Assembly: GCF_900172235.1 (NCBI RefSeq) | Contig: NZ_FWFQ01000004.1 | Location: 1-64,000 of the forward strand | Source: Pseudoruegeria aquimaris | GTDB lineage: Bacteria; Pseudomonadota; Alphaproteobacteria; Rhodobacterales; Rhodobacteraceae | Reading direction: 5' to 3' | Length of the DNA stretch: 64,000 bases | Shown here: piece after piece, positions 54,942-62,560 of the stretch | Layout: each line of letters begins with the position of its first letter | Numbering within the stretch: position 1 is the first letter of the stretch | The notes under the pieces: model-generated | What the model saw: only the letters and a program-made list of their open reading frames with translations | Told to the model about the DNA's origin: nothing | Databases searched by the model: none | Program-made: the position numbers and the translations under genes

Positions 54942-56285
54942 TCACTCTCCCGGCACGGCGTTGGGGCCGGGCGCGATGACTTCGCGGCGCACCACGGCGA
55001 GGCTGTAGATGAACAGCAGCGCGCCGATCACCACCGCGAGCCCTGCGCCGAAGCGCATCATGTAGAAGACGTCGAGCGCGTCCTGCACGTCCATGTAGTA
55101 GTCGCCCACCACGCGCTGCATGTGCGTCTGGATGGTGCCGGCGAAGGTCAGCACGAAGGTCATGAAGGCCATGCCGCCCGTCATCAGCCAGAAGGAGGCC
55201 ATGTTGAGCACCTGGTTGTAGGGGGTGCGGCCGCGCAGGATCGGCATCGCGTAGGAGAACATCGCGAGGTTGAGGGCCACGTAGGCCCCGTAGAAGGCGA
55301 GGTGGCCGTGGGCGGCGGTGATCTGGGTGCCGTGGCTGTAGAAGTTCACCCCGTGCAGCGTGTGCAAAAAGCCCCAGACGCCGGCGCCAAAGAAGGCCAC
55401 GGTGGAGGAGCCGAGCGACCACAGAAGTGCTGCCTTGTTGGGGTGGTTCTTGCGCCCTTTCCAGACCATGACGAAGGCAAAGCTCATCATCAGGAAGAAG
55501 GGGATCACTTCGAGCGTGGAGAAGATCGAGCCGATCCACTGCCAGTAGCCCGGCGTGCCGATCCAGTAGAAGTGGTGGCCGGTGCCGAGGATGCCGGAGA
55601 ACAGCGCGGTGCCGCAGATGACGTAGAGCCATTTCTCCACCACTTCGCGGTCCACGCCGGTGAGCTTGAGCATCAGGAAGGCGAGGATGGCGGCCATCAC
55701 CAGCTCCCAGGTCGCTTCCACCCAGAGGTGGACGACGAACCACCAGTACATCTTGTCGAGGCTCAGGTTCTCGGGGTTGATGAAGGCGAAGATCCACAGC
55801 AGCGACAGCAGCCAGAGGCCGAGCAGCAGCACGTTGGTGATCGCCGTCTTGCGGCCCTGGAGCACCGTGAGCGAGACGTTCACGAGGAAGATCACGGCGG
55901 CCACGAGAATGCCGAATTTCACCCAGAGCGGCTGTTCGAGGAACTCGCGCCCCTCATGGATGCCCATCAGGTAGGAGACGACCGCCCCAAGCGTGCCGAC
56001 CATCAGGATGGCGAGCTGGATGTAGGCGAGCTTGACGGAGAAGATCTCCCGCTCGCTTTCCTCGGGCAGCAGGAAGTAGGCCGCGCCGAAGAAGCCGGTG
56101 AGCAGCCAGACGATGAGCGCGTTGGTGTGGAGCATCCGCACGATGTTGAAGGGCAGAAGCTCGGACAGGAAATTGGGCGATACGTAGATCCACCCGGCGA
56201 GAAGCCCGCCCAGCACCTGGATGGCGAAGAGGGCGAGTGCGCAGGCGAAATAGGCCAGCGCCACTTTTTGCGATTGGTATTTCAT
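54942..56285 (-). CDS. norB: Nitric oxide reductase large subunit
   Basis: A 447-residue, twelve-helix cytochrome b subunit of cNor that reduces NO to N2O at a haem b3/non-haem iron centre. Expected ligands are visible: NIVRMLHTNALIVW (haem), FVVHLWVEATWE (iron His and the Glu), GTGHHFYWIG (the two iron His) and AHGHLAFYGAYV (haem b3 and b). It lacks the N-terminal extension of quinol-type qNor. Follows norC by 19 bases. Confidence 0.98.
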   Translation of the reverse strand: MKYQSQKVALAYFACALALFAIQVLGGLLAGWIYVSPNFLSELLPFNIVRMLHTNALIVWLLTGFFGAAYFLLPEESEREIFSVKLAYIQLAILMVGTLGAVVSYLMGIHEGREFLEQPLWVKFGILVAAVIFLVNVSLTVLQGRKTAITNVLLLGLWLLSLLWIFAFINPENLSLDKMYWWFVVHLWVEATWELVMAAILAFLMLKLTGVDREVVEKWLYVICGTALFSGILGTGHHFYWIGTPGYWQWIGSIFSTLEVIPFFLMMSFAFVMVWKGRKNHPNKAALLWSLGSSTVAFFGAGVWGFLHTLHGVNFYSHGTQITAAHGHLAFYGAYVALNLAMFSYAMPILRGRTPYNQVLNMASFWLMTGGMAFMTFVLTFAGTIQTHMQRVVGDYYMDVQDALDVFYMMRFGAGLAVVIGALLFIYSLAVVRREVIAPGPNAVPGE

Positions 56286-56304
56286 GTGTGTCCCTCGTGA
56301 TCTG

Positions 56305-56757
56305 TCAGCCGGCGTCGTTGGGCGGCCAGCCTTGCGTGTCGGTCTGGTCGGCCCAGCGGAGGAATTCGCTCAGGGCGCGCAACTCCTCGTCGGTGAGTTG
56401 GAAATTGGGCATCTGGCGGCGGCCTTCGATGCCGGAGGGCTGGGCTTCCATCCAGCCCTTGAGGGTCTCGAAGGCGGCCTCGGGATCGTCCATCACGCCC
56501 CAGCGCGTCATCACGTTGCCCACCTCGGGCGCGAAATAGGCGCCTTCGCCGTGCAGGGAGTGGCAGTTGATGCAGGCGTTCTTCTCCCACACCCGCTTGC
56601 CGTGGGCGACCTCTTCGGTCAGCGGCATGCCGGCGGTGGAGGTGTTCACGATGAACCGGTGGCTCTGGACGGTGAGGGCCACGAACACCACGACGAAAAA
56701 CAGTGATCCGCCGTAAAAGATGTTGCGGGCCCGGGTCTTGGTCAGGATTTCTGCCAT
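56305..56757 (-). CDS. norC: Nitric oxide reductase cytochrome c subunit
   Basis: A 150-residue membrane-anchored cytochrome c. One helix spans ~14-32; the haem motif is CINCH (residues 62-66) and the likely distal ligand is M116 in RRQMPNF. It passes electrons from cytochrome c or pseudoazurin to NorB. First gene of norCBQD, with an NnrR-type box 63-76 bases before its start. Confidence 0.97.
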   Translation of the reverse strand: MAEILTKTRARNIFYGGSLFFVVVFVALTVQSHRFIVNTSTAGMPLTEEVAHGKRVWEKNACINCHSLHGEGAYFAPEVGNVMTRWGVMDDPEAAFETLKGWMEAQPSGIEGRRQMPNFQLTDEELRALSEFLRWADQTDTQGWPPNDAG

Positions 56758-56819
56758 GGCTGGGCTTCCTTGTTCTTGCAGGATGCCACCGGGTCTAAGC
56801 GCTTCGGCGCGAAAGGAAT

Positions 56820-56833
56820 TTGCGCAAGCGCAA
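56820..56833. promoter_or_regulatory. NnrR/Fnr-type box between norC and the DUF1858 gene
   Basis: TTGCG, four bases and CGCAA form a perfect dyad of the type bound by NnrR-family regulators in denitrifying Rhodobacter. It is about 60 bases from both divergent starts and may control both. Confidence 0.7.
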
Positions 56834-56888
56834 CGTTCTCGGGAATTGTCCGGTGCAGGCTCGGGGCACCATTCTTCAGAGGTTGCCC

Positions 56889-57140
56889 ATGCGTAGACGG
56901 TTGCACGATCCCGACCTGCCCCTGGGGGAGCTGATGGACAGCTTCCCGGCGACGATCCCGGTGTTCCTGAAACACAGAATGCTCTGCGTCGGCTGCATGG
57001 TGAGCCCGTTTCACACGGTGATCGACGCCTGCGCGGAATACGGGCTGGAGGAAGAGTCGTTCAGGGCGGAGCTGACGGAAGCCGTCAGGGGTGCTGACCC
57101 TGCGCCAGCTCCACGAGACCGTGAGGATCAAGCACGCTGA
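56889..57140 (+). CDS. DUF1858-type small protein with a CxxC motif
   Basis: An 83-residue cytosolic protein resembling the DUF1858 domain also found at the N-terminus of ScdA/RIC-type iron-cluster repair proteins: LPLGELMDSFPATIPVFLKH, then MLCVGCMVSPFHTV with a CxxC pair. It is divergent from norC with a shared NO-box, so a role in handling NO-damaged iron centres is plausible but not shown. Its 3' end overlaps the regulator gene by 56 bases, tail to tail. Confidence 0.75.
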   Translation: MRRRLHDPDLPLGELMDSFPATIPVFLKHRMLCVGCMVSPFHTVIDACAEYGLEEESFRAELTEAVRGADPAPAPRDREDQAR

Positions 57141-57798
57141 CGTGCTTGCGCCGGCTTTCCACGAGCCCCGCCTTCTCCCAGGCCGACATCAGCCGGCTCA
57201 CCGTGTGCAGCGTGGTGCCCGTCATCTCGCTCAGGTCCTGGCGGGTGATGGGAAAGGTGATCTCAATTGCATTGCCTGTGCGCTTGCCCGTCTGGTTCAT
57301 CAGCCGCAGCAGCGCGTTGGCCACGCGCTGCTCCACGTGCTGGGTGGCCAGTTCCACGATGCGCGCGTTCATCTCGCCCACGCGGGCGCCGAGGGTCTTG
57401 TAGGTTTCGGTGGCGAAACCGGGGTAGCTGGCGATGAAATGCTCCCACAGGCTGGTGGGCCAGCTGAGGATGATGCCTTCCGATGCCATGACGGAGGTGG
57501 CCGGGTAGGTGTCGCGGCCCAGGGCACGGGCGATTCCGAAGAGCTGGCCCGTGGGGATGTGCAGCGCGATGACCTGCTCGCCGCCCTCGGTGATGCGCAC
57601 CACGCGCAGCACGCCGTCCAGCAGCATGTAGAATCGCTCCGCCGGCGCGCCTTCCTCGAAGACGACGCTGCCTTCCTCCAGCCTGCGCACGCTGGCGGCG
57701 TCCAGGATCTCGCGGATCTGGCGGCGCTCCAGTTGCGAGAACGGGGGCAGGTTGGCCAGCAGGCTTGGGTCGAGTCGGTGCGGGGCGGTCGTGTTCAT
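57085..57798 (-). CDS. Crp/Fnr-family regulator, NnrR-like
   Basis: A 237-residue Crp/Fnr protein with an N-terminal cyclic-nucleotide-type sensor domain (residues ~15-130) and a C-terminal winged helix (ITRQDLSEMTGTTLHTVSRLM). There are no cysteines of the FNR iron-sulfur type near the N-terminus, which fits the NnrR/DNR group that senses NO by a haem. It most likely drives nor, nir and nnrS through the TTG-N8-CAA-type boxes. ATG at 57798 is preferred over a TTG at 57810. Confidence 0.88.
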   Translation of the reverse strand: MNTTAPHRLDPSLLANLPPFSQLERRQIREILDAASVRRLEEGSVVFEEGAPAERFYMLLDGVLRVVRITEGGEQVIALHIPTGQLFGIARALGRDTYPATSVMASEGIILSWPTSLWEHFIASYPGFATETYKTLGARVGEMNARIVELATQHVEQRVANALLRLMNQTGKRTGNAIEITFPITRQDLSEMTGTTLHTVSRLMSAWEKAGLVESRRKHVSVLDPHGLVELAQGQHP

Positions 57799-57872
57799 GG
57801 GGACGTTCAATGCCCGTTTCGAGGCGGGTTTGGCCAGAGGAAAAAACGCCGGCGCAAAAAGGCGAGGGAAGT

Positions 57873-57886
57873 TTGTTCAAGCGCAA
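57873..57886. promoter_or_regulatory. NnrR/Fnr-type box between the regulator and pseudoazurin genes
   Basis: TTGTT, four bases and CGCAA: the same dyad as in the norC gap, with two changes in one half. It lies 66 bases before the pseudoazurin start and 75 before the regulator start. The tetramer CAAG in the middle is the same as at 56825-56828. Confidence 0.6.
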
Positions 57887-57952
57887 AGTCCGGACTCGGC
57901 CGCGGGCGTAGACCCGGCCTCGACACTGACGTGACAAGGAAAGGAACCCAGG

Positions 57953-58387
57953 ATGTTCAAGCCACTCGCCCTCGGAGCCGTGATCGCCGCCGCCCTTGCC
58001 GGGGCCGTCTCGGCCGAAACCTTCGAAGTGAAGATGCTCAACAAGGGCGACGCCGGGAAGATGATCTTCGAACCCGACGCCCTGCGCATCGCCCCCGGTG
58101 ACACGGTGAAATTCATTCCCACCGACAAGGGCCACAACGCCGAGCTGATCAAGGGCATGGCCCCGGAAGGCGCCGCCGAATTCAAGGGCAAGATCAACGA
58201 GGAGATCGACGTCACCTTCGACGTGGAAGGCGCCTATGGCGTGATGTGCAAACCGCACTACGCGATGGGGATGGTCATGACGGTCGTCGTGGGCGACGGC
58301 CCGGTGGACGTGGAGGCCTTCCTCGGTGGCCGCATTCCCAAAAAGGCGAAGGAGCGCTTCGAAGCGCAGCTCGCCACCCTGAACTGA
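57953..58387 (+). CDS. Pseudoazurin
   Basis: A 144-residue blue-copper protein. The signal peptide ends at residue 21 (VSA-ET). Copper ligands are H61 in KGHNAE, C99, H102 and M107 in [11 protein letters not shown]; after signal removal these match His40, Cys78, His81 and Met86 of known pseudoazurins. It brings electrons to the copper nitrite reductase whose gene follows 90 bases later. Confidence 0.96.
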   Translation: MFKPLALGAVIAAALAGAVSAETFEVKMLNKGDAGKMIFEPDALRIAPGDTVKFIPTDKGHNAELIKGMAPEGAAEFKGKINEEIDVTFDVEGAYGVMCKPHYAMGMVMTVVVGDGPVDVEAFLGGRIPKKAKERFEAQLATLN

Positions 58388-58477
58388 CCAAGCAGATTTT
58401 CGCGCGCGGGCGACAGGCCGCCGCCCGCCGCAAACAACTCCTGGAGGGCAACCCAGGAAAATCCAATGGAGGATGAC

Positions 58478-59698
58478 ATGTCCAAATACGTGAACCCCGG
58501 CCTGATCCCGACCAGCCGCCGCAACGTGCTGCGCGGCTCGCTCCTGGCAGGTGCCGCAGCCGCCGCCGCCGGTATCGGCCACGCCGCCGTGCGGCCCGCC
58601 CCGGCGCCCAAGGTTTCCATTCCGGGGATGCCGCTGGTGCGCACCGGTGAAAAGGTGGAGGCCGCCAGCAACGCCAAGCCGGCCGATCTGTCCGGTTACA
58701 CCCGCGTGAAGCAGGAGCTCGTGGCCCCGCCCTTCGCGCCCAAGCACGACCAGGTGGCCAAGGGCGGCCCGAAGATCATCGAAATCACGATGGAAACCAG
58801 GGAAGTGCTGCTGACGGTGGACGAGGACACCGGCGCGCAGATCTGGGCGCTGACCTACAACGGCTCCGTGCCGGGCCCGCTCATCATCGCCCATGAAGGC
58901 GACATGATCGAACTCACCCTGCGCAACCCCGAAACCAGCGTGATGGAGCACAACATCGACTTCCACGCCTCCACCGGCGCGCTGGGCGGCGGCGGGCTGA
59001 CCCACGTCTATCCGGGCGAGGAAACGGTCCTGCGCTGGAAGGCCACGAAGCCCGGCGTCTTCACCTACCACTGCGCCCCCGGCGGCGCGATGATCCCCTA
59101 CCACGTCTGCCACGGCATGAACGGCGCCATCATGGTGCTGCCGCGCGACGGGCTGAAGGATGGCGCCGGCAACCCGCTGCGCTACGACAGCATCGCCTAC
59201 ATCGGCGAACAGGATTTCTACCTGCCGGTCGATGAGGACGGCAACTACAAGACCTACGAGGCCGCCGGCGACGACTACGCCGACTCCGTGGAAGCCATGC
59301 GCAGCCTGAAGCCGACGCACTGCGTCTTCAACGGCTCCGTCGGCGCCCTCACCGGGGAAAACGCGCTGAAGGCCAAGGTGGGCGACACGGTGCTGATGAT
59401 CCACAACCAGGCCAACCGCGACACCCGCCCGCACCTGATCGGCGGCCACGGCGATTACGTCTGGGAGGCCGGCTCCTTCACCGATGCCCCGCTCACGGGT
59501 CTGGAGACCTGGCTCTGCCGCGGCGGCTCGGCGATGGCGGCGATGTATACCTTCCGCCAGCCCGGCGTCTACGCTTACGTCAACCACAACCTGATCGAAG
59601 CCGCCCTGCTGGGCGCCACCGCCCACTTCGTGGTGGAAGGCCAGTGGGACAACGAGCTGATGGAGCAGGTCGTGGCGCCGCGGCCCTACGGGGCCTGA
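58478..59698 (+). CDS. nirK: Copper-containing nitrite reductase
   Basis: A 406-residue NirK that reduces nitrite to NO in the periplasm. A Tat-type signal ([17 protein letters not shown], residues 13-29) exports it folded. Type 1 copper ligands H158, C199, H209 and M214 and type 2 ligands H163 and H198 are present, plus the catalytic Asp161; the later His of [11 protein letters not shown] and YVNHNLIEA complete the site. The [19 protein letters not shown] block is one residue longer than in A. faecalis NirK. ATG at 58478 has GGAGG five bases ahead; ATG at 58466 is possible. Confidence 0.97.
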   Translation: MSKYVNPGLIPTSRRNVLRGSLLAGAAAAAAGIGHAAVRPAPAPKVSIPGMPLVRTGEKVEAASNAKPADLSGYTRVKQELVAPPFAPKHDQVAKGGPKIIEITMETREVLLTVDEDTGAQIWALTYNGSVPGPLIIAHEGDMIELTLRNPETSVMEHNIDFHASTGALGGGGLTHVYPGEETVLRWKATKPGVFTYHCAPGGAMIPYHVCHGMNGAIMVLPRDGLKDGAGNPLRYDSIAYIGEQDFYLPVDEDGNYKTYEAAGDDYADSVEAMRSLKPTHCVFNGSVGALTGENALKAKVGDTVLMIHNQANRDTRPHLIGGHGDYVWEAGSFTDAPLTGLETWLCRGGSAMAAMYTFRQPGVYAYVNHNLIEAALLGATAHFVVEGQWDNELMEQVVAPRPYGA

Positions 59699-59736
59699 GG
59701 CCGGGAGACAGGCTGACAGCCAGGCAGGAGAGAGCG

Positions 59737-60480
59737 ATGGGCGCAGGAGCGAAAACCCTTCTCGTTTGCGGAATTGGCGGTGCTGCACTCGCCGTCACCG
59801 CGGCGCTCATCGCAACCAAAGGGGGCACGGATCTGTTCCGTGCCCCCGATCTGTCGCTCGTGCCGCAGATGGCGGAAGCGCCGGTGCCCCTGCCGGACGG
59901 CCGCGCGATCCACGTGCAGAAATTCGAAGTCACCATCGCCGAATGGGCCCGCTGCCACGCCGCGGGGGCCTGTTCGCTGGCGGTGAAGCCGCGGCCCGGG
60001 TTCGATCCCGAGACGACCCCGGCAACCGGGCTGAGCTATGTTGACGTGGGCGAGTATCTCGCCTGGATCAACGGCGAGACGGGGCTGAACTTCCGCCTGC
60101 CGACGATGGCGGAATGGGAGGCCATGGCCGCCCCGGTGCTGCCCGAGAAGCCCGATCCGATCTTCACCGATCCCAGCCTGAGCTGGGCCTCGTCCTACCT
60201 GACGGAGAACGTCCCGGCGCGGGCGCTGAAACCCTCGGGCAGCTTCGCCGTCACCGCGGAAGGCGTCGCCGATCTCGACGGCTCCGTCTGGGAATGGACG
60301 CAGGACTGCTACAACGACAGCGATCCGAGCCGCTGCGCCGCCTTCTACGTGGGCGGCGAACACGTGGCCGCCATCCCGCTGCTCGTGCGCGATCCGGCGC
60401 GCGGGGGCTGCGCCGTGGGCGCTCCGCCCGCGCACCTTGGGATGCGGCTCGTGTCGGATGATCCGGTGCCGACGAGCTGA
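59737..60480 (+). CDS. nirV: NirV-like formylglycine-generating-enzyme-domain protein
   Basis: A 247-residue protein with an N-terminal helix (~residues 6-25) and one FGE-sulfatase (SUMF1-like) domain: FEVTIAEWARCHAAGAC, LPTMAEWEAMAA and DGSVWEWTQDCYND, ending LGMRLVSDDPV. It follows nirK, as NirV does in many denitrifiers. Its function is not established; it may help mature NirK. AGGAG precedes the start. Confidence 0.9.
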   Translation: MGAGAKTLLVCGIGGAALAVTAALIATKGGTDLFRAPDLSLVPQMAEAPVPLPDGRAIHVQKFEVTIAEWARCHAAGACSLAVKPRPGFDPETTPATGLSYVDVGEYLAWINGETGLNFRLPTMAEWEAMAAPVLPEKPDPIFTDPSLSWASSYLTENVPARALKPSGSFAVTAEGVADLDGSVWEWTQDCYNDSDPSRCAAFYVGGEHVAAIPLLVRDPARGGCAVGAPPAHLGMRLVSDDPVPTS

Positions 60481-60554
60481 GGCCGCGCCCGGCGGCGGCG
60501 CGCGCCGTCGCAACAGGGCGGGCGGCCGGAAGACAACCGGATCGACGATGGGGG

Positions 60555-60591
60555 AAAACGCCCGGCGTTTGAAATGCGCCGGGCGTTTTTT
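60555..60591 (+). terminator. Bidirectional terminator between nirV and nnrU
   Basis: A perfect thirteen-pair stem (60555-60567 with 60577-60589) with four A on one side and six T on the other, so that it can end transcripts from both directions. Confidence 0.9.
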
Positions 60592-60619
60592 GCTGCATGG
60601 GGGATCCGCCGCGGGCGGA

Positions 60620-61279
60620 TCAGGGCAGGGGGGAGACGCCGATCACCAGCGGATGCAGGGCGATGAGCGCGCCGTAGAGGCCGAGCCCCGCCAGCAGCCG
60701 GGCCGGTTCCAGCCGCAAAGGCGCGGTCTGCACCTGCTGCCATAGCTTCCGCCAGGCCGCGTCACCCATCAGTCGCTTTCTGCGGCGGTCGACGAAGCGC
60801 CCGCCAAGCGCGGCGAATCCGGTGAAGAGGCCGAAGAGGATCACGTGGGCGAGATCGCCGTTGGCCAGCAGGTGCGCCGTGCCCCAGCAGGCGAGCGCCG
60901 CAAGGACGGGGTGGCGCACCAGCCGCACGATGCCGGGGCGGGCCGGGTCGAAGCCCTCCGCCGGCCCGCCGAAGGAGAAGGGGTTCGGCCGCCCGATCGA
61001 GAGCCCCAGCAGCAGGCAGGCCAGCAGCATGAGAGCGAGCGTCGCATGGGTCAGCCCCGGCGTGCGGGGCCAGAGCAGCACGTAGGGCGCGCGCCCGGCG
61101 GCCACGATCAGCCAGGCCAGCGCCCCCAGCGACAGCGCCGAATAGGCCGAGGTGAAGCCCCGCGCGCCCAGCAAGGCGACCGCCCGCGCCCGATTGGCCG
61201 GGCGCAGGGGCAGCGAATGGCTCAGGAAGAAGGCCGCAAGCGCGGCCGCGAACCCGGCCCAGCCGAACAGGGCGTCCAT
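60620..61279 (-). CDS. nnrU: NnrU-family membrane protein
   Basis: A 219-residue membrane protein with six helices. GARGFTSAYSALSLGALAWLIVA, RPNPFSFGG and RLVRHPVLAALACWGTAHLL are the NnrU family hallmarks (the last is shared with isoprenylcysteine methyltransferase-like folds). It is needed for NO reduction in some rhodobacters; the precise job is unknown. It starts on the last base of the nnrS stop codon, so the two are coupled. Confidence 0.93.
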   Translation of the reverse strand: MDALFGWAGFAAALAAFFLSHSLPLRPANRARAVALLGARGFTSAYSALSLGALAWLIVAAGRAPYVLLWPRTPGLTHATLALMLLACLLLGLSIGRPNPFSFGGPAEGFDPARPGIVRLVRHPVLAALACWGTAHLLANGDLAHVILFGLFTGFAALGGRFVDRRRKRLMGDAAWRKLWQQVQTAPLRLEPARLLAGLGLYGALIALHPLVIGVSPLP

Positions 61280-62472
61280 CAGGCCACCTCCGCGCGCGGG
61301 CGCAGCAGCATCGGGCCGTAACGCCCCAGGAAGACGGCAAATCCCGCGATCCAGAGCGCCCCCGACAAGCTGTAGAGCAGGTGGGCCGAGGCCGGGTCGA
61401 GCCCGGCGAGGAGCCGCGCCGTCATCGCCCCGAGCAGGCAGGCGTAGAGTGCCACGGTCGCCGTTCCGGCGTGCAGCGCGCGGCCGGTGTGGCCCAGCGT
61501 GGCCCGCGTCATCACCGCGATCGTCATCATCGTCACCGCGCCGGCTGTCCAGATGTGGAGCGCCGTGGCGGTGGCATCGCCCGCGATCAGCGCCGCGCCG
61601 AGGGCGAGCGCGCCCAGCGGCACGAAGGCATAGGCCAGGTGCAGCACCAGCAGCAGCGGCTCCGCACCGGTGCGCAGGCCCTGCCAACGCGCCAGCCGCG
61701 CCAGGTGGGCGAGTCCGGCGGCCAGCAGCGCCCATCCCGCCCATGGCGCCTGCACGACCCAGAGCGCAAGGGCCGCGGCCAGCAGCAGCAGGCTCGCCTT
61801 GTCGAACCGCTGCATCGGCGGCGCCGGGCGGGCCTCCGCGCCGCGCTGCGCCAGCCAGTTGCGCGTGAAGGAGGGAACGATGCGCCCGCCCACGACGCCG
61901 ATCATCAGGATCGCGCTGCCCATCAGCAGCCGGAACCCCGCCCCGTGCACCGCGCTTTCACCGCGCAGGGCGGCGAAGTCGAACAAGGCCGCGCCGGCGA
62001 TGAAGGCCAGCAGCAGCACCAGCATCACGAGGTTGCGCCAGTTCTTTCCCGCGACGATCTCGCGCGCAAGAAACCCGGCCAGCACCACGAGCGAGCCCAG
62101 GTCCAGCGCCATGAACAGCCAGCCCGGCAGGCCCGCCGAGACGAGCCCGGCCACGCGCCCCAGCCCCCAGAGCACGGTGAGCCAGGCGAGCGGCAGCCCG
62201 ACGACGGGCAGGCGGCCCGTCCAGTTTGGCACGGCGGTGAGCAGGAAGCCCCCGAGCACCGCGCCGAGGTAGCCCACCAGCAGGGCGTGGGCGTGCCATG
62301 AAACCGGATCGAACCTGGTAGGCAGATCGAGCCCGCCCGCCAGCATGGCGATCCAGAGCGCCATGGCGAAGAGCGCCCAGAGCGCGGCGAAGAGGAAGAA
62401 CGGGCGGAACCCGTGGGAAAAGATCGCCGGGCCCTGCCAGGCGCGGCGACGGTCTGAGGATGTCTGTTGCAC
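61279..62472 (-). CDS. nnrS: NnrS-family haem-copper membrane protein
   Basis: A 397-residue protein with twelve helices. SHGFRPFFLFAALWAL, WHAHALLVGYLGAVLGGFLLTAVPNW and MMTIAVMTRATLGHTGRAL hold conserved His residues that can bind haem and metal. NnrS protects cells from NO by limiting damage to iron centres. It starts at GTG 62472 with AAGGAG seven bases upstream; the frame runs on to 62877 but without family similarity. An NnrR-type box is 51 bases upstream. Confidence 0.93.
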   Translation of the reverse strand: MQQTSSDRRRAWQGPAIFSHGFRPFFLFAALWALFAMALWIAMLAGGLDLPTRFDPVSWHAHALLVGYLGAVLGGFLLTAVPNWTGRLPVVGLPLAWLTVLWGLGRVAGLVSAGLPGWLFMALDLGSLVVLAGFLAREIVAGKNWRNLVMLVLLLAFIAGAALFDFAALRGESAVHGAGFRLLMGSAILMIGVVGGRIVPSFTRNWLAQRGAEARPAPPMQRFDKASLLLLAAALALWVVQAPWAGWALLAAGLAHLARLARWQGLRTGAEPLLLVLHLAYAFVPLGALALGAALIAGDATATALHIWTAGAVTMMTIAVMTRATLGHTGRALHAGTATVALYACLLGAMTARLLAGLDPASAHLLYSLSGALWIAGFAVFLGRYGPMLLRPRAEVA

Positions 62473-62522
62473 GATCGTCTCCTTTTTGCCGCCCTGCTTG
62501 CCGCAAACGGGCAGTGGAAACT

Positions 62523-62536
62523 TTGCGCCGGCGCAA
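62523..62536. promoter_or_regulatory. NnrR/Fnr-type box between nnrS and the CoxC-like gene
   Basis: TTGCG, four bases and CGCAA, the same half-sites as in the norC gap. It is well placed for nnrS. On the other strand it lies just before the MHYT-LytTR gene. Confidence 0.7.
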
Positions 62537-62560
62537 GCTGGGCGCGATTTCACCGGCAAG

